DNA of 64,000 nt from Halovibrio salipaludis (GCF_002286965.1 NZ_NSKD01000006.1:1-64000), one strand, 5' to 3'. Positions 9,804 through 20,583 are shown, counted from the first letter of the stretch. A program made the numbers and translations. The notes: a model not told the origin generated them from the letters alone.

Positions 9804-10685
9804 ATGACGCGCCGGTCGCTGCCCCAATCCGAAGGTTCCATCCAGCGCACCGCGGGCCGGATTCTCGCTCCCGTGCTCACCGCCCTGCTTCTGGCTGGCT
9901 GTGCCAGCACCGGGGAGGAAACACTGCCCGAGGAGGAGTACTACGAACAGGCCCGCAGTTCCATGAACGCTGGCAACTTCGAGTCCGCCCAGCAGAACCT
10001 GGAGGCACTGGAGACCTACTACCCCTTCGGCCGCTATGCGGAACAGGCCCAGCTGGACCTGATCTATGCCCGCTACCAGAACCTCGACCTCCAGGGTGCG
10101 CGCAGCGCGGCGGACCGCTTCCTGCGGCTGAACCCCCAGAGCGAGAATGCGGACTACGCGCTCTACATGCGCGGCATCGCCTCCTATTACATGGACCTGG
10201 GGCTGGCCGCACGCTACTTCCCCATTGAAGTGGACGCCCGTGATCCCGGACAGCAGCTCCAGGCCTTCGAGGATTTCTCGCAGCTGGTCAGCCGCTATCC
10301 GGAAAGCCAGTACACCGCCGACGCCCGCCAGCGCATGATCGCCATCCGTAACCGGATGGCCGGGCAGGAGCTGGCGGCAGCGCAGTACTACATCAAGCGG
10401 GAAGCCTATATCGCGGCACTGAACCGCGCACGGACCGTGGTTGAGGAATACAACCGAACGCCGGCGGTGGAAGAGGCTCTGGTCATCATGGCCGAGATGT
10501 ACGCCCGACTGGGACTGAAACAGGAACGCGAAGACACGGCCCGCGTGCTGGCCGAAAACTACCCGGACAACCCGGCGCTGGACGATGACGGACGCTTCAT
10601 CCGCCAGACCTTCGGCATCCGGGACCGCTCCCTGGCCAGCGTACTGACCTTCGGACTCATGGGCGGCCCGGAAGAGGAGGAGTGA
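9804..10685 (+). CDS. bamD: Outer-membrane assembly lipoprotein BamD
   Basis: Essential TPR lipoprotein of the BAM complex that inserts beta-barrel proteins into the outer membrane. The chosen ATG (9804) gives 293 residues with a signal peptide and the lipobox LLLAGC, making Cys33 the lipidated residue. Five TPR-like repeats follow, including the characteristic YYPFGRYAEQAQLDLIYARY. An upstream in-frame ATG at 9756 would put an unlikely tail before the signal peptide. A TACAAT -10-like element sits at 9752-9757. It is divergent from rluD and convergent with nadE (6 bases apart). Confidence 0.95.
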   Translation: MTRRSLPQSEGSIQRTAGRILAPVLTALLLAGCASTGEETLPEEEYYEQARSSMNAGNFESAQQNLEALETYYPFGRYAEQAQLDLIYARYQNLDLQGARSAADRFLRLNPQSENADYALYMRGIASYYMDLGLAARYFPIEVDARDPGQQLQAFEDFSQLVSRYPESQYTADARQRMIAIRNRMAGQELAAAQYYIKREAYIAALNRARTVVEEYNRTPAVEEALVIMAEMYARLGLKQEREDTARVLAENYPDNPALDDDGRFIRQTFGIRDRSLASVLTFGLMGGPEEEE

Positions 10686-10691
10686 CGGGCT

Positions 10692-12314
10692 TCAGTCGCC
10701 CGCCTTCCACCGGTTGGTGATCGGATAGCGCCGATCCCGCCCGAAAGCACGCCGCGTGATGCGGGTGCCGATGGGGGCCTGGCGGCGCTTGTACTCGTTG
10801 ATATCCACCAGCCGAACCGCCCGCAGCACATCCTCCCGGTCATACCCCTCGGCGATGATGCCCTCGGCGCTGATATCCTGCTCCACATAGCGCTCCAGGA
10901 TCCGATCCAGCACCTCGTAGGGCGGCAGGCTGTCTTCATCCTTCTGGTCCGGTGCCAGCTCCGCAGACGGCGGGCGTTCGATGATCCGCTGCGGAATCGC
11001 CTCCTCTTCCCGATTACGCCAGCGTGACAGCCGGTAGACCAGTGTCTTGGACACGTCCTTGAGCACACTGAAGCCACCAGCCATGTCGCCGTAGAGGGTG
11101 GAGTAGCCCACGGCAAGCTCGCTCTTGTTGCCGGTGGTCAGAACCAGACTGCCGAATTTGTTGGAAAGACTCATCAGCAGGGTGCCACGAATCCGGGCCT
11201 GCAGGTTCTCCTCAGTGGTATCCATGGCGCGGTCGCCAAAGGGGCCGGTCAGCGTCTCCATGAAGGCATCGTAGATGGATTCAATGGACAACACCCGGTA
11301 CTCAACACCCAGGCCATCCGCCATGCGCTCGGCATCCTCCAGACTCATACCCGAGGTGTACCGGAACGGCATCATCACCGCGGATACCCGGTCCGCGCCC
11401 AGTGCATCGACCGCCACCGCCAGCGTCAGGGCCGAATCAATCCCCCCGGAAAGGCCGAGCACCACCGAGGGGAAGCCGTTCTTGCCGATGTAGTCACGCA
11501 GCCCCACGCACAGGGCCCTGTAAGCCAGTGCATCCTCATCAGGTTCCGGTGCCAGCTCCGTTTCCACCAGGTTTCCATCAGCATCCAGCTGCACCGGATG
11601 CAGCGCCTGATCAAAGCGCAGCGCCCGGGCACACTCCTGGCCCTGGCCGTCAAAAGCCAGTGAACCACCGTCAAAGACCAGTTCATCCTGGCCGCCCACA
11701 AGGTTCACGTAGATGATGCCCAGATTGTGCGCACGGGCCAGTGTGGCCAGCCGCTCCCGCCGCTCCGGCTGGCGTTCCAGATGGTAGGGGGAGGCATTCA
11801 GATTAATGAGCAGCCGGGCTCCGCTATCAGCCGCCGCAACCGCCGGCTGATCGTGCCAGATATCCTCACAGATGGTGACGGCAACCGGCAGCCCCCGCAG
11901 CTCAAACACACTGGTGGCCGTTCCCGGAACGAACCACCGCTTCTCGTCAAACACATCCTGGTTGGGCAGGTACTGCTTTGCGGCCTGCCCGAGCACCTGG
12001 CCGGAGTCCAGCACCATGGCCGCATTGACCAGGCCCTCATCCGTAACCCGGGGAGCGCCAAAGATCAGGATGGCCTCTGGCATGGCCTCCGCAATATGTT
12101 CCAGTGCGCGCTCCACCCTGGTCCCCAGACTCGGACGCAGCAGCAGGTCCTCCGGGGGATAGCCCGTCAGCGCCAGCTCCGGGAAAACCACAATGTCCGC
12201 CCCATGCGACCGAACCGCGTCATGGGCCATTGAGAGGATCCCTTCGGCATTACCGGGGATATCCCCGACCGTGGCATTGAACTGGGCCATCACGACCCGC
12301 AAACCCGCTGTCAT
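10692..12314 (-). CDS. nadE: Glutamine-dependent NAD+ synthetase
   Basis: Final step of NAD synthesis: amidates nicotinic acid adenine dinucleotide, with ammonia from glutamine. The 540 residues include an N-terminal nitrilase-type glutaminase domain (catalytic Glu in VFPELALTGYPPEDLL, Lys in DEKRWF, Cys in VTICEDIWHD) and a C-terminal synthetase with the PP-loop GLSGGIDSALT near residue 290. ATG 12314 follows a GGAG/AGGGG ribosome site, whereas the longer frame would start with an atypical Arg/Trp-rich segment. It is divergent from pilS. Confidence 0.95.
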   Translation of the reverse strand: MTAGLRVVMAQFNATVGDIPGNAEGILSMAHDAVRSHGADIVVFPELALTGYPPEDLLLRPSLGTRVERALEHIAEAMPEAILIFGAPRVTDEGLVNAAMVLDSGQVLGQAAKQYLPNQDVFDEKRWFVPGTATSVFELRGLPVAVTICEDIWHDQPAVAAADSGARLLINLNASPYHLERQPERRERLATLARAHNLGIIYVNLVGGQDELVFDGGSLAFDGQGQECARALRFDQALHPVQLDADGNLVETELAPEPDEDALAYRALCVGLRDYIGKNGFPSVVLGLSGGIDSALTLAVAVDALGADRVSAVMMPFRYTSGMSLEDAERMADGLGVEYRVLSIESIYDAFMETLTGPFGDRAMDTTEENLQARIRGTLLMSLSNKFGSLVLTTGNKSELAVGYSTLYGDMAGGFSVLKDVSKTLVYRLSRWRNREEEAIPQRIIERPPSAELAPDQKDEDSLPPYEVLDRILERYVEQDISAEGIIAEGYDREDVLRAVRLVDINEYKRRQAPIGTRITRRAFGRDRRYPITNRWKAGD

Positions 12315-12350
12315 TCCCCTGTCTCCTGTCACCATGGGCGCTGGGACGCT

Positions 12351-12356
12351 ATTATA
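12351..12356 (-). promoter_or_regulatory. Consensus -10 element upstream of nadE, in the nadE/pilS divergent spacer
   Basis: A perfect TATAAT on the minus strand, 37 bases before the nadE ATG. No good -35 hexamer is seen at 16-18 bases. On the opposite strand the same AT-rich patch reads TATTAT (12350-12355), with CTGTCA 18 bases upstream, so overlapping divergent promoters for nadE and pilSR are possible. Confidence 0.45.
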
Positions 12357-12399
12357 ACCACCTGAATCCATTTTGACGTTCCACTCACACGGAGTCTCC

Positions 12400-14043
12400 A
12401 TGGAGGCGTCGCCACAGGCAGCAAAGAAGGACCAGCGGGCCCGTCTTTTCCGCATCTACAACTACTACCGGATCGTCATCAGCCTGCTGCTGGTGGCGCT
12501 GCTGCTGCTTGAGACGGATCTGGTCGGCACCAGACTGCACAACGAATGGCTGTTCCAGGCCACGGCCCTCACCTACCTGGCGATGAACATCGTCACGGGC
12601 ATGCTGCTGCTGGCCGGCTATGCGCTCCGCCCCTGGCACATCACCCTCTCCATCCTGGCGGACATAGTAGCGATCCACCTGCTCGCCTTCTTCAGCGGCG
12701 GCATCAGCAGCGGCATCGTGAACCTGGGCATCATCAGCGTGGCAGCGGGCAATATCCTGATTCCCGGCCGGGTCGGTATCTTCTACGCCGCACTGGCCAC
12801 GCTGGCATCGCTGGTAACAGCCACCCTGCTCCTGCTGCAGGGACTGTCCGGTGTGGATGACATCGTGCGGGCCGGCGTCATGGGGCTCATCTACTTTGCC
12901 GCCGCCTTCCTGCTCCAGAACATCACCCGCCGCCTGGCCTCCAGTGAACAGCTGGCCTCGGAACGCGCCCGCAGCATTGAGGAGCTGGAACAGCTCAACC
13001 ATCAGATCATCCAGCGCATGCATACCGGCATCCTGGTCGCGGAGCCCAATGGGGCCCTCCGGATGGCCAACGCCGCTTCCGGCGAGCTGCTGCTGGGAGA
13101 ACGCACGGCAGCCCCGCGCCTGACCACCCTGCCCCAGGCGCTCAAGCAGCGCCTTGATCAGTGGCTTGAACAGCCCGGCGAACGCACACCGCCATTCCAG
13201 GCCCGCAACGACACGCCCAGTGTGCAGGCGAATTTCATGCGCCTGGACAGCCCACTGGAGCATCTGGTCCTGATCTTTCTGGAGGACACGGGCAAGATCG
13301 TCCAGCAGGCCCAGCAGCTGAAACTGGCCTCCCTGGGGCGACTCACCGCCGGCATTGCCCATGAGATCCGCAACCCACTGGGTGCGATCAGCCACGCGGC
13401 CCAGCTTCTCGGCGAATCCGATACCGCGGATGATGGCGACCGCCGGATGGCCGGCATCATCCAGCGCCACAGCGAACGCGTGAATGCCATCATCGAGAAT
13501 GTGCTGGAGCTCTCACGCCGGCGCACAACCAGTGTCCGCCTGATGGATCTGGGCGAGTGGCTGGCCGGGGTGGTCAACGACTATGTGGAGACGGTCCAGG
13601 AGCCGGTGCTGATCGACCTGAAACTCTCCGGCGTTCCGGGGTCAGCCCGTTTTGATCCCTCACAGCTGCAGCAGGCGCTGACCAACCTGATTGATAATGG
13701 CCTGCGCTACAGCCGTCAGCGAACCGGCCGCCCCCAGCTCACGGTGCGGACCGGCGTGACCGAGGACGGTCAGAGGGCCTATATTGACGTGCGGGATTAC
13801 GGCCCTGGGCTGGATGAGACCCAACAGGCCTCGCTGTTCGAACCGTTCCACACCACCGAACAGGAAGGCACCGGCCTGGGACTCTATCTGGCACGGGAAC
13901 TGTGCGAGGCCAACCAGGCCCGGCTCTTTCTGCTGGAGAGCGGCGAGACCGGATGCTGTTTCCGCATCACCTTTGCCCATCCGGGGCGCCGCGCTCTGGA
14001 TTTCAGTGCCTCGGGCGCCAACCTGACAGGGAATGAACCATGA
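12400..14043 (+). CDS. pilS: Type IV pilus sensor histidine kinase PilS
   Basis: Membrane sensor kinase (547 residues) that phosphorylates PilR to control pilin transcription. About six N-terminal membrane helices (residues 20-190) lead to a PAS-like linker, the HisKA H-box (LTAGIAHEIRNPLGAISHA, near 330) and the HATPase domain with N-box LTNLIDNGLRYS and G-box DYGPGLDE...GTGLGLYLA. ATG 12400 has GGAG five bases upstream. The gene overlaps pilR by 4 bases. Gene order bamD-nadE-pilS-pilR leads directly into the minor pilin region. Confidence 0.94.
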   Translation: MEASPQAAKKDQRARLFRIYNYYRIVISLLLVALLLLETDLVGTRLHNEWLFQATALTYLAMNIVTGMLLLAGYALRPWHITLSILADIVAIHLLAFFSGGISSGIVNLGIISVAAGNILIPGRVGIFYAALATLASLVTATLLLLQGLSGVDDIVRAGVMGLIYFAAAFLLQNITRRLASSEQLASERARSIEELEQLNHQIIQRMHTGILVAEPNGALRMANAASGELLLGERTAAPRLTTLPQALKQRLDQWLEQPGERTPPFQARNDTPSVQANFMRLDSPLEHLVLIFLEDTGKIVQQAQQLKLASLGRLTAGIAHEIRNPLGAISHAAQLLGESDTADDGDRRMAGIIQRHSERVNAIIENVLELSRRRTTSVRLMDLGEWLAGVVNDYVETVQEPVLIDLKLSGVPGSARFDPSQLQQALTNLIDNGLRYSRQRTGRPQLTVRTGVTEDGQRAYIDVRDYGPGLDETQQASLFEPFHTTEQEGTGLGLYLARELCEANQARLFLLESGETGCCFRITFAHPGRRALDFSASGANLTGNEP

Positions 14044-15413
14044 CCGATTACAGGGCCCTGATTGTCGACGACGAGCCGGACATCCGGGAACTGCTTGATA
14101 TCACGCTCAGCCGGATGGCTGTTGAGTGCACAACCGCCGCCACACTGGCTGAAGCGCGGGACCTGCTCGCCAACCAGGTCTTCCACCTGTGCCTGACCGA
14201 TATGAGCCTGCCGGACGGCAACGGCATTGACCTGGTCGACTGGATGCAGAGTCAGTGCCCGGACATACCGGTAGCGGTGATCACCGCCTATGGCAGCATG
14301 GATTCCGCGATAACAGCGCTCAAGACCGGCGCCTTCGATTTTGTCTCCAAGCCCGTGGAACTACCCCGCCTGCGGGAGCTGGTTGAAAGCGCTCTGCGAC
14401 TGCCCCCGGAAAACGCTGGCGAGGACCGGGGAACCACTGGTGCCAGAGACGAGGAGCTGTTGCTCGGCGAGTCGCCGGAAATTGACACACTCCGGCGCCA
14501 GGCCCGCAAGGTCGCGCGCAGCCAGGCCCCGGTCTACATCAGCGGCGAGTCCGGCAGCGGCAAGGAACTGGTGGCCCGGCTGATCCATGAGCACGGCCCT
14601 CGCCGGGAGCATGCCTTTGTTCCGGTCAACTGCGGCGCCATTCCCCAGGAACTGATGGAGAGCGAGTTCTTCGGGCACCGCAAGGGCAGCTTTACCGGCG
14701 CTACCGAGAACCGTGAGGGGCTCTTCCAGGCTGCACACCAGGGCACCCTGTTTCTGGATGAGGTCGCAGATCTGCCGCTGCCCATGCAGGTAAAGCTTCT
14801 TCGGGCCATCCAGGAGAAGCGTATCCGGCCTGTCGGGGCTAAGGAGGAGGTTGCCGTGGACGTGCGTATCCTCAGCGCCACGCATCGCAATCTCGCCGCA
14901 CTGGTGGAGGACGGCCTCTTCCGCCAGGACCTGTTCTATCGGATCAACGTGATTGAACTGAGGGTGCCTTCCCTGCGCGAGCGTGCCGCCGATATCCCGA
15001 TACTGGCCCGGCACATCCTGGAACGCCTGGCACGGGACTACGACCTGCCACCGGCCCAGCTCAGCGACGACGCGGTAACCGCCCTGCAGGCCCACCCGTT
15101 CCCGGGCAACGTAAGGGAACTGGAGAACTGCCTGGAACGGGCCTTCACCCTGAGCGAGGAGGATGTGATCCGGGGCGAGGACCTCCAGCTCAACGGCGCC
15201 CCCTCACCAGGGTCGGCCCCGGAGGAGAGCGCAGCCATTCCGGAGCCCGGGGAGAGCGGCATGGACCTGGAGTCCTACCTGGAATCCATCGAGCGCACCA
15301 CCATCGAGAAGGCCCTGGCCCAGACCGAAGGCAACAAGACGGCAGCCGCGCGCTGGCTGGGGATCAGCTTCCGGGCCCTGCGTTACAAGCTCAAGAAGCT
15401 GGGCATGGAGTAG
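14040..15413 (+). CDS. pilR: Type IV pilus NtrC-family response regulator PilR
   Basis: Sigma54-dependent activator (457 residues). The receiver domain has DDE at 10-12 and the phospho-acceptor Asp54 in LTDMSLPDG. The central AAA+ domain has Walker A GESGSGKELVAR and the sigma54-contact loop GSFTGA (usually GAFTGA), then Walker B GTLFLDEVADL. The C-terminal Fis-type helix-turn-helix ends in RWLGISFRALRYKLKKLG. In other species PilR activates pilA with sigma54; pilA is not in this window. Confidence 0.95.
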   Translation: MTDYRALIVDDEPDIRELLDITLSRMAVECTTAATLAEARDLLANQVFHLCLTDMSLPDGNGIDLVDWMQSQCPDIPVAVITAYGSMDSAITALKTGAFDFVSKPVELPRLRELVESALRLPPENAGEDRGTTGARDEELLLGESPEIDTLRRQARKVARSQAPVYISGESGSGKELVARLIHEHGPRREHAFVPVNCGAIPQELMESEFFGHRKGSFTGATENREGLFQAAHQGTLFLDEVADLPLPMQVKLLRAIQEKRIRPVGAKEEVAVDVRILSATHRNLAALVEDGLFRQDLFYRINVIELRVPSLRERAADIPILARHILERLARDYDLPPAQLSDDAVTALQAHPFPGNVRELENCLERAFTLSEEDVIRGEDLQLNGAPSPGSAPEESAAIPEPGESGMDLESYLESIERTTIEKALAQTEGNKTAAARWLGISFRALRYKLKKLGME

Positions 15414-15433
15414 CACTTCCGCGAATCCCTTCG

Positions 15434-15463
15434 TTGCGCTCCCGGGCCCTCTTTGCCTAGAAT
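15434..15463 (+). promoter_or_regulatory. Possible promoter of the FimT-like pilin gene
   Basis: TTGCGC (15434-15439), an 18-base spacer and TAGAAT (15458-15463), 50 bases before the ATG. The -35 is weak and the spacer long. Confidence 0.35.
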
Positions 15464-15513
15464 CCGCTCATCCGAACAGGGATTGAACGGATCTGACAGA
15501 AGAGGACTCAGGG

Positions 15514-16071
15514 ATGAGACGCACGGAATGCGGCGTGACGCTGCTCGAACTGATCATCGTCATTGCGGTACTGGCCATTGTGACCACTACCATGGTCCCC
15601 GGCCTGCAGAAGCTTTTCGAGAACACCACCCGCCGGACCCAGATGCAGAATATGGTGGGGCTTTTCCATCTTGCCCGAACCGAGGCGGTCAGCCAGGGCA
15701 CCATCGTGACCATCTGCCCCCTGGATGACAGCAATCAATGCACCGGGGACTGGCAGAAGCCAGTGCATGTCTTTGCAGACCCGAACAACAAGCGCGCGCT
15801 CACGGCCGGCAGGCAATCACTGCGCATCAAGGAACCATCGGAATCCGGCTCATGGACGGTACGGGTGGGCAACCGGGGCTATTTCCAGTATCGGCCCAAC
15901 GGCATGATCCGTGGAACGCTCGGCAATCTGACATGGTGTCCGGAAAGCGGTGACGAGAAAAACGCCGGACAGCTCATCATCAATATGGGCGGACGCCTAC
16001 GCTACGCTCAGGACCATTCGGGAGATGGGATCGTTCAGGGCAGCAACGGACAGGCCGTAAGCTGCCCCTGA
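15514..16071 (+). CDS. FimT/GspH-family type IV minor pilin
   Basis: A 185-residue prepilin. A very short leader (MRRTECG) is followed by the mature hydrophobic helix VTLLELIIVIAVLAIVTTTM with the conserved Glu at mature position 5. Mature residue 1 is Val rather than Phe. The C-terminal half fits the GspH/FimT beta domain, with a Cys pair near the end (TWCPES and the final SCP). Its position directly after pilR matches fimT in P. aeruginosa, but here it faces the pilE end of the minor pilin operon. FimT-family pilins have been linked to DNA binding during uptake; that role is not shown here. Confidence 0.85.
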   Translation: MRRTECGVTLLELIIVIAVLAIVTTTMVPGLQKLFENTTRRTQMQNMVGLFHLARTEAVSQGTIVTICPLDDSNQCTGDWQKPVHVFADPNNKRALTAGRQSLRIKEPSESGSWTVRVGNRGYFQYRPNGMIRGTLGNLTWCPESGDEKNAGQLIINMGGRLRYAQDHSGDGIVQGSNGQAVSCP

Positions 16072-16077
16072 GCGCGG

Positions 16078-16533
16078 TTACCAGCAGTCGCTGCCGTCGG
16101 CGCCACGGTTACCCTGGTTATCCAGTGTGAGCGTGCCGCAGTCGTCACCGCTCTGCCCATTCTTTGGCTGGGCCTGGAGCGTGAAAGAGTTCTGATCAAC
16201 ATTGCCGCTGAAGCTGATGTCATAGAACGCATCCCCTGAATCATACTCACGCGGTGAGTGACTGAAGGGTAGTGCCGGGGCATTGCCATCATCATTCAGG
16301 TAGCTGAAGTTCTCGCTGTAGCGGCGCTCCATCCACTGGGCCAGCTCCATCAGGTCGCCCTGGGCCGTGGTGCGCCGGGTCCTCTCCACATGGTTCTGAT
16401 ACGTAGGGAACGCGATGGCGGCGATGATGCCGATGATGGCGACGACGATCATCAGTTCGATGAGAGTGAAGCCACCTACCCTCGCCTTTTCCTCAAACAC
16501 TGGTGAACTAGCCTCGCCCCACTGCCCTGTCAT
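16078..16533 (-). CDS. pilE: PilE-type minor pilin
   Basis: A 151-residue prepilin and last gene of the minor pilin operon. A charged leader ending in VGG is followed by [22 protein letters not shown], the canonical class III prepilin helix with Glu5. The C-terminus carries a disulphide-type Cys pair ([12 protein letters not shown] and final SDCW), as in PilE/PilA-like D-loops. The leader is long (about 21 residues) if the first ATG is used. It overlaps the pilY1 stop by 4 bases. No pilY2 is present between pilY1 and pilE, unlike P. aeruginosa. Confidence 0.88.
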   Translation of the reverse strand: MTGQWGEASSPVFEEKARVGGFTLIELMIVVAIIGIIAAIAFPTYQNHVERTRRTTAQGDLMELAQWMERRYSENFSYLNDDGNAPALPFSHSPREYDSGDAFYDISFSGNVDQNSFTLQAQPKNGQSGDDCGTLTLDNQGNRGADGSDCW

Positions 16534-19500
16534 TGCAGCAACTCACGCCATCCACGCCGACCAAGCCCTTCCACGTCCGCCGATGACGGCGGGATACCGC
16601 CAACATCGAGAGTACCATCCGAGAGGGTGGTTACGCGGTAATCCTCTTCACCACCACTAAGCACCTCTGAATCATTGGGCAAGGCGCCCACCTGATAGCC
16701 GGCAATCGGCTGTTCAAAATCCAGAAATGCCCGTTCTTCTGGAGTCTGACCATCCAAGCCAAACGCCATAAGCCAACCCTTGCCTCCCTGTGCGCAGGGA
16801 TTGACGTCAGGAATCATCGAATTAACAAACACGGTATCTCCACGAGTGTCCGCCGACGTTGTAATCCGTTCAAAGCGGTCAGGCAAATCCAAGTACCACC
16901 CATGCTTATTGGTATAATCCACAGGATTACCAGACGATTGGCGAATATTGCGGCCTTCGGAAGTGGTTTCCGAAACTGTGCGCTCAACCAAGCCATTACG
17001 ACTGAGCCCACCGCTACCGTTATCACGAACAGCATAGAAGCTCTGCTGCTGGTCGTCACTGGCGTCACCATTGAACTCATACTGCCCGGTTCCAAAAAGA
17101 ACCAGGAAATCCTCATCGTCACTGTCCACGCTCGCCACAGGTGTCCGTGTTACACGAGGCGCAGCCGTAATGGGTTGCGGCTTTCCCTGCCTGCTCGGCG
17201 TACTGAACAACGGCTGAGGAGTGGCGTTATTCCCATTGCCTGAGGTATAAACCGATCCCCACTCATTCTGGCCAGAGGCAGCCCAAAGGTTTCCTTCCAG
17301 ATCACCTGCGTAAATACGGTCGGCAATACCATCGGAGTCGGTATCAAGAACCGCCATCGAGGAGAGTCCTGTTGCCCCGTCCCCTGAGTCAAACTCAACG
17401 AATTGCCGGTTCTCGTCACTCCAACCGTTCTCAATTCCCCCTTCAAGATCCAGCATGAAGAAGCCGGTTGTATCGGAGCCGGACTTATAGCCATTCGGAA
17501 GGAAAACCGTCCATCGAACGTCCGTGTTATTGCCCTGTCCTCCCCAATCCGCGAGCGAAACGATGGGAGCCTGGGTGATCCGACCCATCCGGTTGTCATC
17601 CGAATCCGAAAACTCCCAGAGGGCAATATCGTCGGCATTGGCTTCACTGAAGTTGCTGGGATCCGTCACATCCAGTGCAAAGATGCCATTCGCACCAGTA
17701 CGGCTCCCCCCGAGTAATACAGTGCGCCACTCCCCATCGACGTAAACATCCTGAGTACGTGGTGAGAGATCAACGTAGTAACGATGCTCGTAATCCGGAT
17801 CCGCAAGGGCATGCAGACCTTCCCCTTGTTCGTCCGAATAAAGGTATTCAGGGACATAGGCAAGGAGTTCCTCCCCGCCATTTTCCGTAGCCTTGAAGCC
17901 ATGAAGCATCCCATCATTAGCGCCCGCATAGATCACCGGAGTACGCCCCTCCTTCTCCGCAGCAAAGTCAGAATAGGGGGACTCAGAAGGTGCATACGGG
18001 GGAACATCCGGCCACCCCGCTTCAGGATCCCCAACATAGGCTGGCGTGGAATTCACGATATCCCCCAGGCGACTCCCGCGCTCACGGAAGGTAGTGCTCT
18101 CCTGAGAACGATCACCGCGCAGGAATGCCAGTAATTCCTCTGGGTCATCGCCTACCCCGGCCTGAAGGTCCGCTTGCTGGTCAGAATTGAGCTCATCCCA
18201 CGCAAAAGGCTTACCTGCCCCGCCTGTAGCCGTAATGATGGTCCGCCCGTTGCTTTCCAGATTGCGCTCATCCAGACGCGCCGCAGCGGACCAGACCCCC
18301 TGATCAAAACGGTCGGGAAATGTCACATCCCCGTCGTCCTGTCTCTCGATGGATAATGCCTGGATATCACCGCTCCAACTTGCGGGGTCAAAGGAAGCTG
18401 CAAAAGTCAACGCTTCCTCCTGAAGCGTGGCCACATCAAAAGAGACCCCACTGGATGAGGCAGCTTCACTCTCAATCTCGGTGAGCAAGTTGGCCATTTG
18501 GCTCCCGAACGTTTCCACATCAGAAGTACTGAAGAACTGTCCCCTAGTATTCACGGAGGCGTGTAACAGATCATCAATCTTCGCGGGGCTCCCTTGAGCC
18601 ACGTTAACGGGATCCGGCCAGTCATAGGAGGCCAGTTCGGATTCAGGGACGGGGTCCCTGTTTTCGTTACCGGAAAGGGACGCCAACTCATCAAGCACTT
18701 CCTGATCGTCAAATGTTCCTTCAACGCCAAGCCCCACCCCATGGGTCACCATGTGCTGCCAGAATGCCGGGTTCTTTTTGGAATCCGGCACGAAATCATC
18801 GAGATCCTCACGGATATCCCGCCGCCAGTAATTCATAGCAACGTCAGCAAGGGTGTTACCTGTATCATCAGACCAGAATCCATGAGGCTCGTATTTATAG
18901 CTATCTCCAGATGCCTCGTTCTCTATGAGCTCACCCTCTGTACCATCCAAATTCCCAGGTTGAGGAGTGCCGCTCTGATATCTTTCGCTCCAAAAACCGT
19001 CCGTCATCAGGATCGTATTGGACTGACGACACTCACGCAGTTCCGAATCGCCGGATGCAGGATCAGCTGCCCAGGATCGGTCGTTTTGCTCATAATACTG
19101 CCCCGCCCCATCCAGAGCAGAAAGTAGCGGGGTCCCGCCGTCAGGCTCCACCTCGTCGTACAGGAAATCGTAGAATGACTCCCGATGAGACCCATAAGGG
19201 CGAACTCCCTGGGTTACTGTTCTCTGGTTCGTTCCATCCACCGAGTTTGACGCAGTGTTGATTGACCCCCAGCCAAGCCGTACTTCGTCTCCCAGCTGTT
19301 CAAATCCTTCGCCGATCGCTGCACGTGCGCTGAACATCCGGGTCCGATAATAGGAATACCAATTGGCGAATTTCTGTTTCAACGGCTCGGGCTGAGTGTT
19401 CATTTCCACGTAGGTATAGCACTTATTCTGTTTCGGGTTGTCTTCACACCCTTCAACCGTGCCATCAAACTCGTAATAGAAAGCACCGGACTCCTGGAAT

Positions 19501-20015
19501 GTAGTTCCACTGTGGCGAAAATCATCCTGAAGACCGCGCTTGGTAGTGCCCCCGTTTTCGTTATAAAAGTCCTTGTAGCCGTCGACCCAAGCATTCGTGT
19601 AGTCAGCATCCGGCATGCGGTCGTCACTGTTTTCCGCATCGGGTTTCAATGGCGGATTATAGGGACGGTCTGGATCAAAATAGACTGAGTTTACACGCGC
19701 TGAATAATACCACTGGTTTTCGACACGCTCCCCGGATGATTCCGGATACTCCCATTCCTGACAACCCTCTTCCCACCAGTTTGATCGAACACAGTCCCCC
19801 CTTCCATTACTGGCGTCATATTGGATCTCATCCGGCATGAAGCTCCAGCCCATTGAACCGGAATCGTCAATGACAAACATAACGTTGGGCTGCACCTTGG
19901 AACCCACAAACAGGGGTTTATTAGCCAGGTCCGCGCCACTGGCCAAGAGGGGTACCATCAGGAACAATCCCACCAACCAGTTCCGCGCGATTTTTCTGCA
20001 CATTGCCCCGTTCAT
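16530..20015 (-). CDS. pilY1: Type IV pilus tip adhesin/assembly factor PilY1
   Basis: Large (1161 residues) exported protein that primes the pilus with the minor pilins and often acts as tip adhesin and surface sensor. Signal peptide residues 1-28, then a von Willebrand A-like region with the metal-site motif DDSGS at 50-54. The C-terminal half is the PilY1 beta-propeller domain, with a calcium-loop motif DTDSDG near residue 890 followed by [12 protein letters not shown]. The ATG at 20015 is chosen because GGAGG lies 5 bases upstream; a start at 20060 is possible. Base composition is noticeably lower in G+C than the flanking genes (30 of 60 in 16921-16980). Confidence 0.94.
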   Translation of the reverse strand: MNGAMCRKIARNWLVGLFLMVPLLASGADLANKPLFVGSKVQPNVMFVIDDSGSMGWSFMPDEIQYDASNGRGDCVRSNWWEEGCQEWEYPESSGERVENQWYYSARVNSVYFDPDRPYNPPLKPDAENSDDRMPDADYTNAWVDGYKDFYNENGGTTKRGLQDDFRHSGTTFQESGAFYYEFDGTVEGCEDNPKQNKCYTYVEMNTQPEPLKQKFANWYSYYRTRMFSARAAIGEGFEQLGDEVRLGWGSINTASNSVDGTNQRTVTQGVRPYGSHRESFYDFLYDEVEPDGGTPLLSALDGAGQYYEQNDRSWAADPASGDSELRECRQSNTILMTDGFWSERYQSGTPQPGNLDGTEGELIENEASGDSYKYEPHGFWSDDTGNTLADVAMNYWRRDIREDLDDFVPDSKKNPAFWQHMVTHGVGLGVEGTFDDQEVLDELASLSGNENRDPVPESELASYDWPDPVNVAQGSPAKIDDLLHASVNTRGQFFSTSDVETFGSQMANLLTEIESEAASSSGVSFDVATLQEEALTFAASFDPASWSGDIQALSIERQDDGDVTFPDRFDQGVWSAAARLDERNLESNGRTIITATGGAGKPFAWDELNSDQQADLQAGVGDDPEELLAFLRGDRSQESTTFRERGSRLGDIVNSTPAYVGDPEAGWPDVPPYAPSESPYSDFAAEKEGRTPVIYAGANDGMLHGFKATENGGEELLAYVPEYLYSDEQGEGLHALADPDYEHRYYVDLSPRTQDVYVDGEWRTVLLGGSRTGANGIFALDVTDPSNFSEANADDIALWEFSDSDDNRMGRITQAPIVSLADWGGQGNNTDVRWTVFLPNGYKSGSDTTGFFMLDLEGGIENGWSDENRQFVEFDSGDGATGLSSMAVLDTDSDGIADRIYAGDLEGNLWAASGQNEWGSVYTSGNGNNATPQPLFSTPSRQGKPQPITAAPRVTRTPVASVDSDDEDFLVLFGTGQYEFNGDASDDQQQSFYAVRDNGSGGLSRNGLVERTVSETTSEGRNIRQSSGNPVDYTNKHGWYLDLPDRFERITTSADTRGDTVFVNSMIPDVNPCAQGGKGWLMAFGLDGQTPEERAFLDFEQPIAGYQVGALPNDSEVLSGGEEDYRVTTLSDGTLDVGGIPPSSADVEGLGRRGWRELLQ

Positions 20016-20037
20016 AACGCCTCCACTGAAGCCCGCT

Positions 20038-20583
20038 TCAGGCATCCGGTTCATAGACATAGAATGATTCGATCAGCCGCTTACCATTGCCGTGGTTGCT
20101 GCGCGCCATTACCACTATCCGGGCACGGCGCACATCAACGCTGCTCTGCTGGTTACCGTCCCTGAAATCCCTCACTGAACTCGCGACCGAACCGGTTATC
20201 TCCGCCTCTCCGAGATCTTCGATGAAATATCGATATTCGGGTGAACGCTCACTCTCAAACCCCTCCACATCAATCGTCTGGGTACTGTTCCCAGTCCAGG
20301 TATCACTATCGAAAGGGTCAGGCGCATCATCAGGATCATGGAAGTCAGTCGGCCCCAATGATCCTGCCCGGATGCGGGCCTCCACCTCAGATAATGCAGC
20401 GTCGGCCAATTCCAGAGCCACGACACCTTCACGCTGGGCCTGAGCCATGCGGTTCTGCATTAAAGCGCCATCGAGGCTCGAAATACCCAACAGGGTCAGG
20501 ACAAACAGAATGATCAGGGCAAGCAGTAGCGCTGCCCCTCCCTGTTTACGACGGTGTCCAGCCATTTTATTCATGGTCATCAT
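20038..20583 (-). CDS. pilX: Minor pilin PilX
   Basis: A 181-residue PilX-type minor pilin. A basic leader (HRRKQGG) precedes AALLLALIILFVLTLLGISSLD, which has the atypical start without Phe or Glu5 that is usual for PilX. It ends in a region resembling the PilX C-terminal domain. The ATG overlaps the pilW stop (ATGA), so translation is coupled. It is expected to form the tip priming complex with PilV, PilW, FimU, PilE and PilY1. Confidence 0.88.
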   Translation of the reverse strand: MMTMNKMAGHRRKQGGAALLLALIILFVLTLLGISSLDGALMQNRMAQAQREGVVALELADAALSEVEARIRAGSLGPTDFHDPDDAPDPFDSDTWTGNSTQTIDVEGFESERSPEYRYFIEDLGEAEITGSVASSVRDFRDGNQQSSVDVRRARIVVMARSNHGNGKRLIESFYVYEPDA

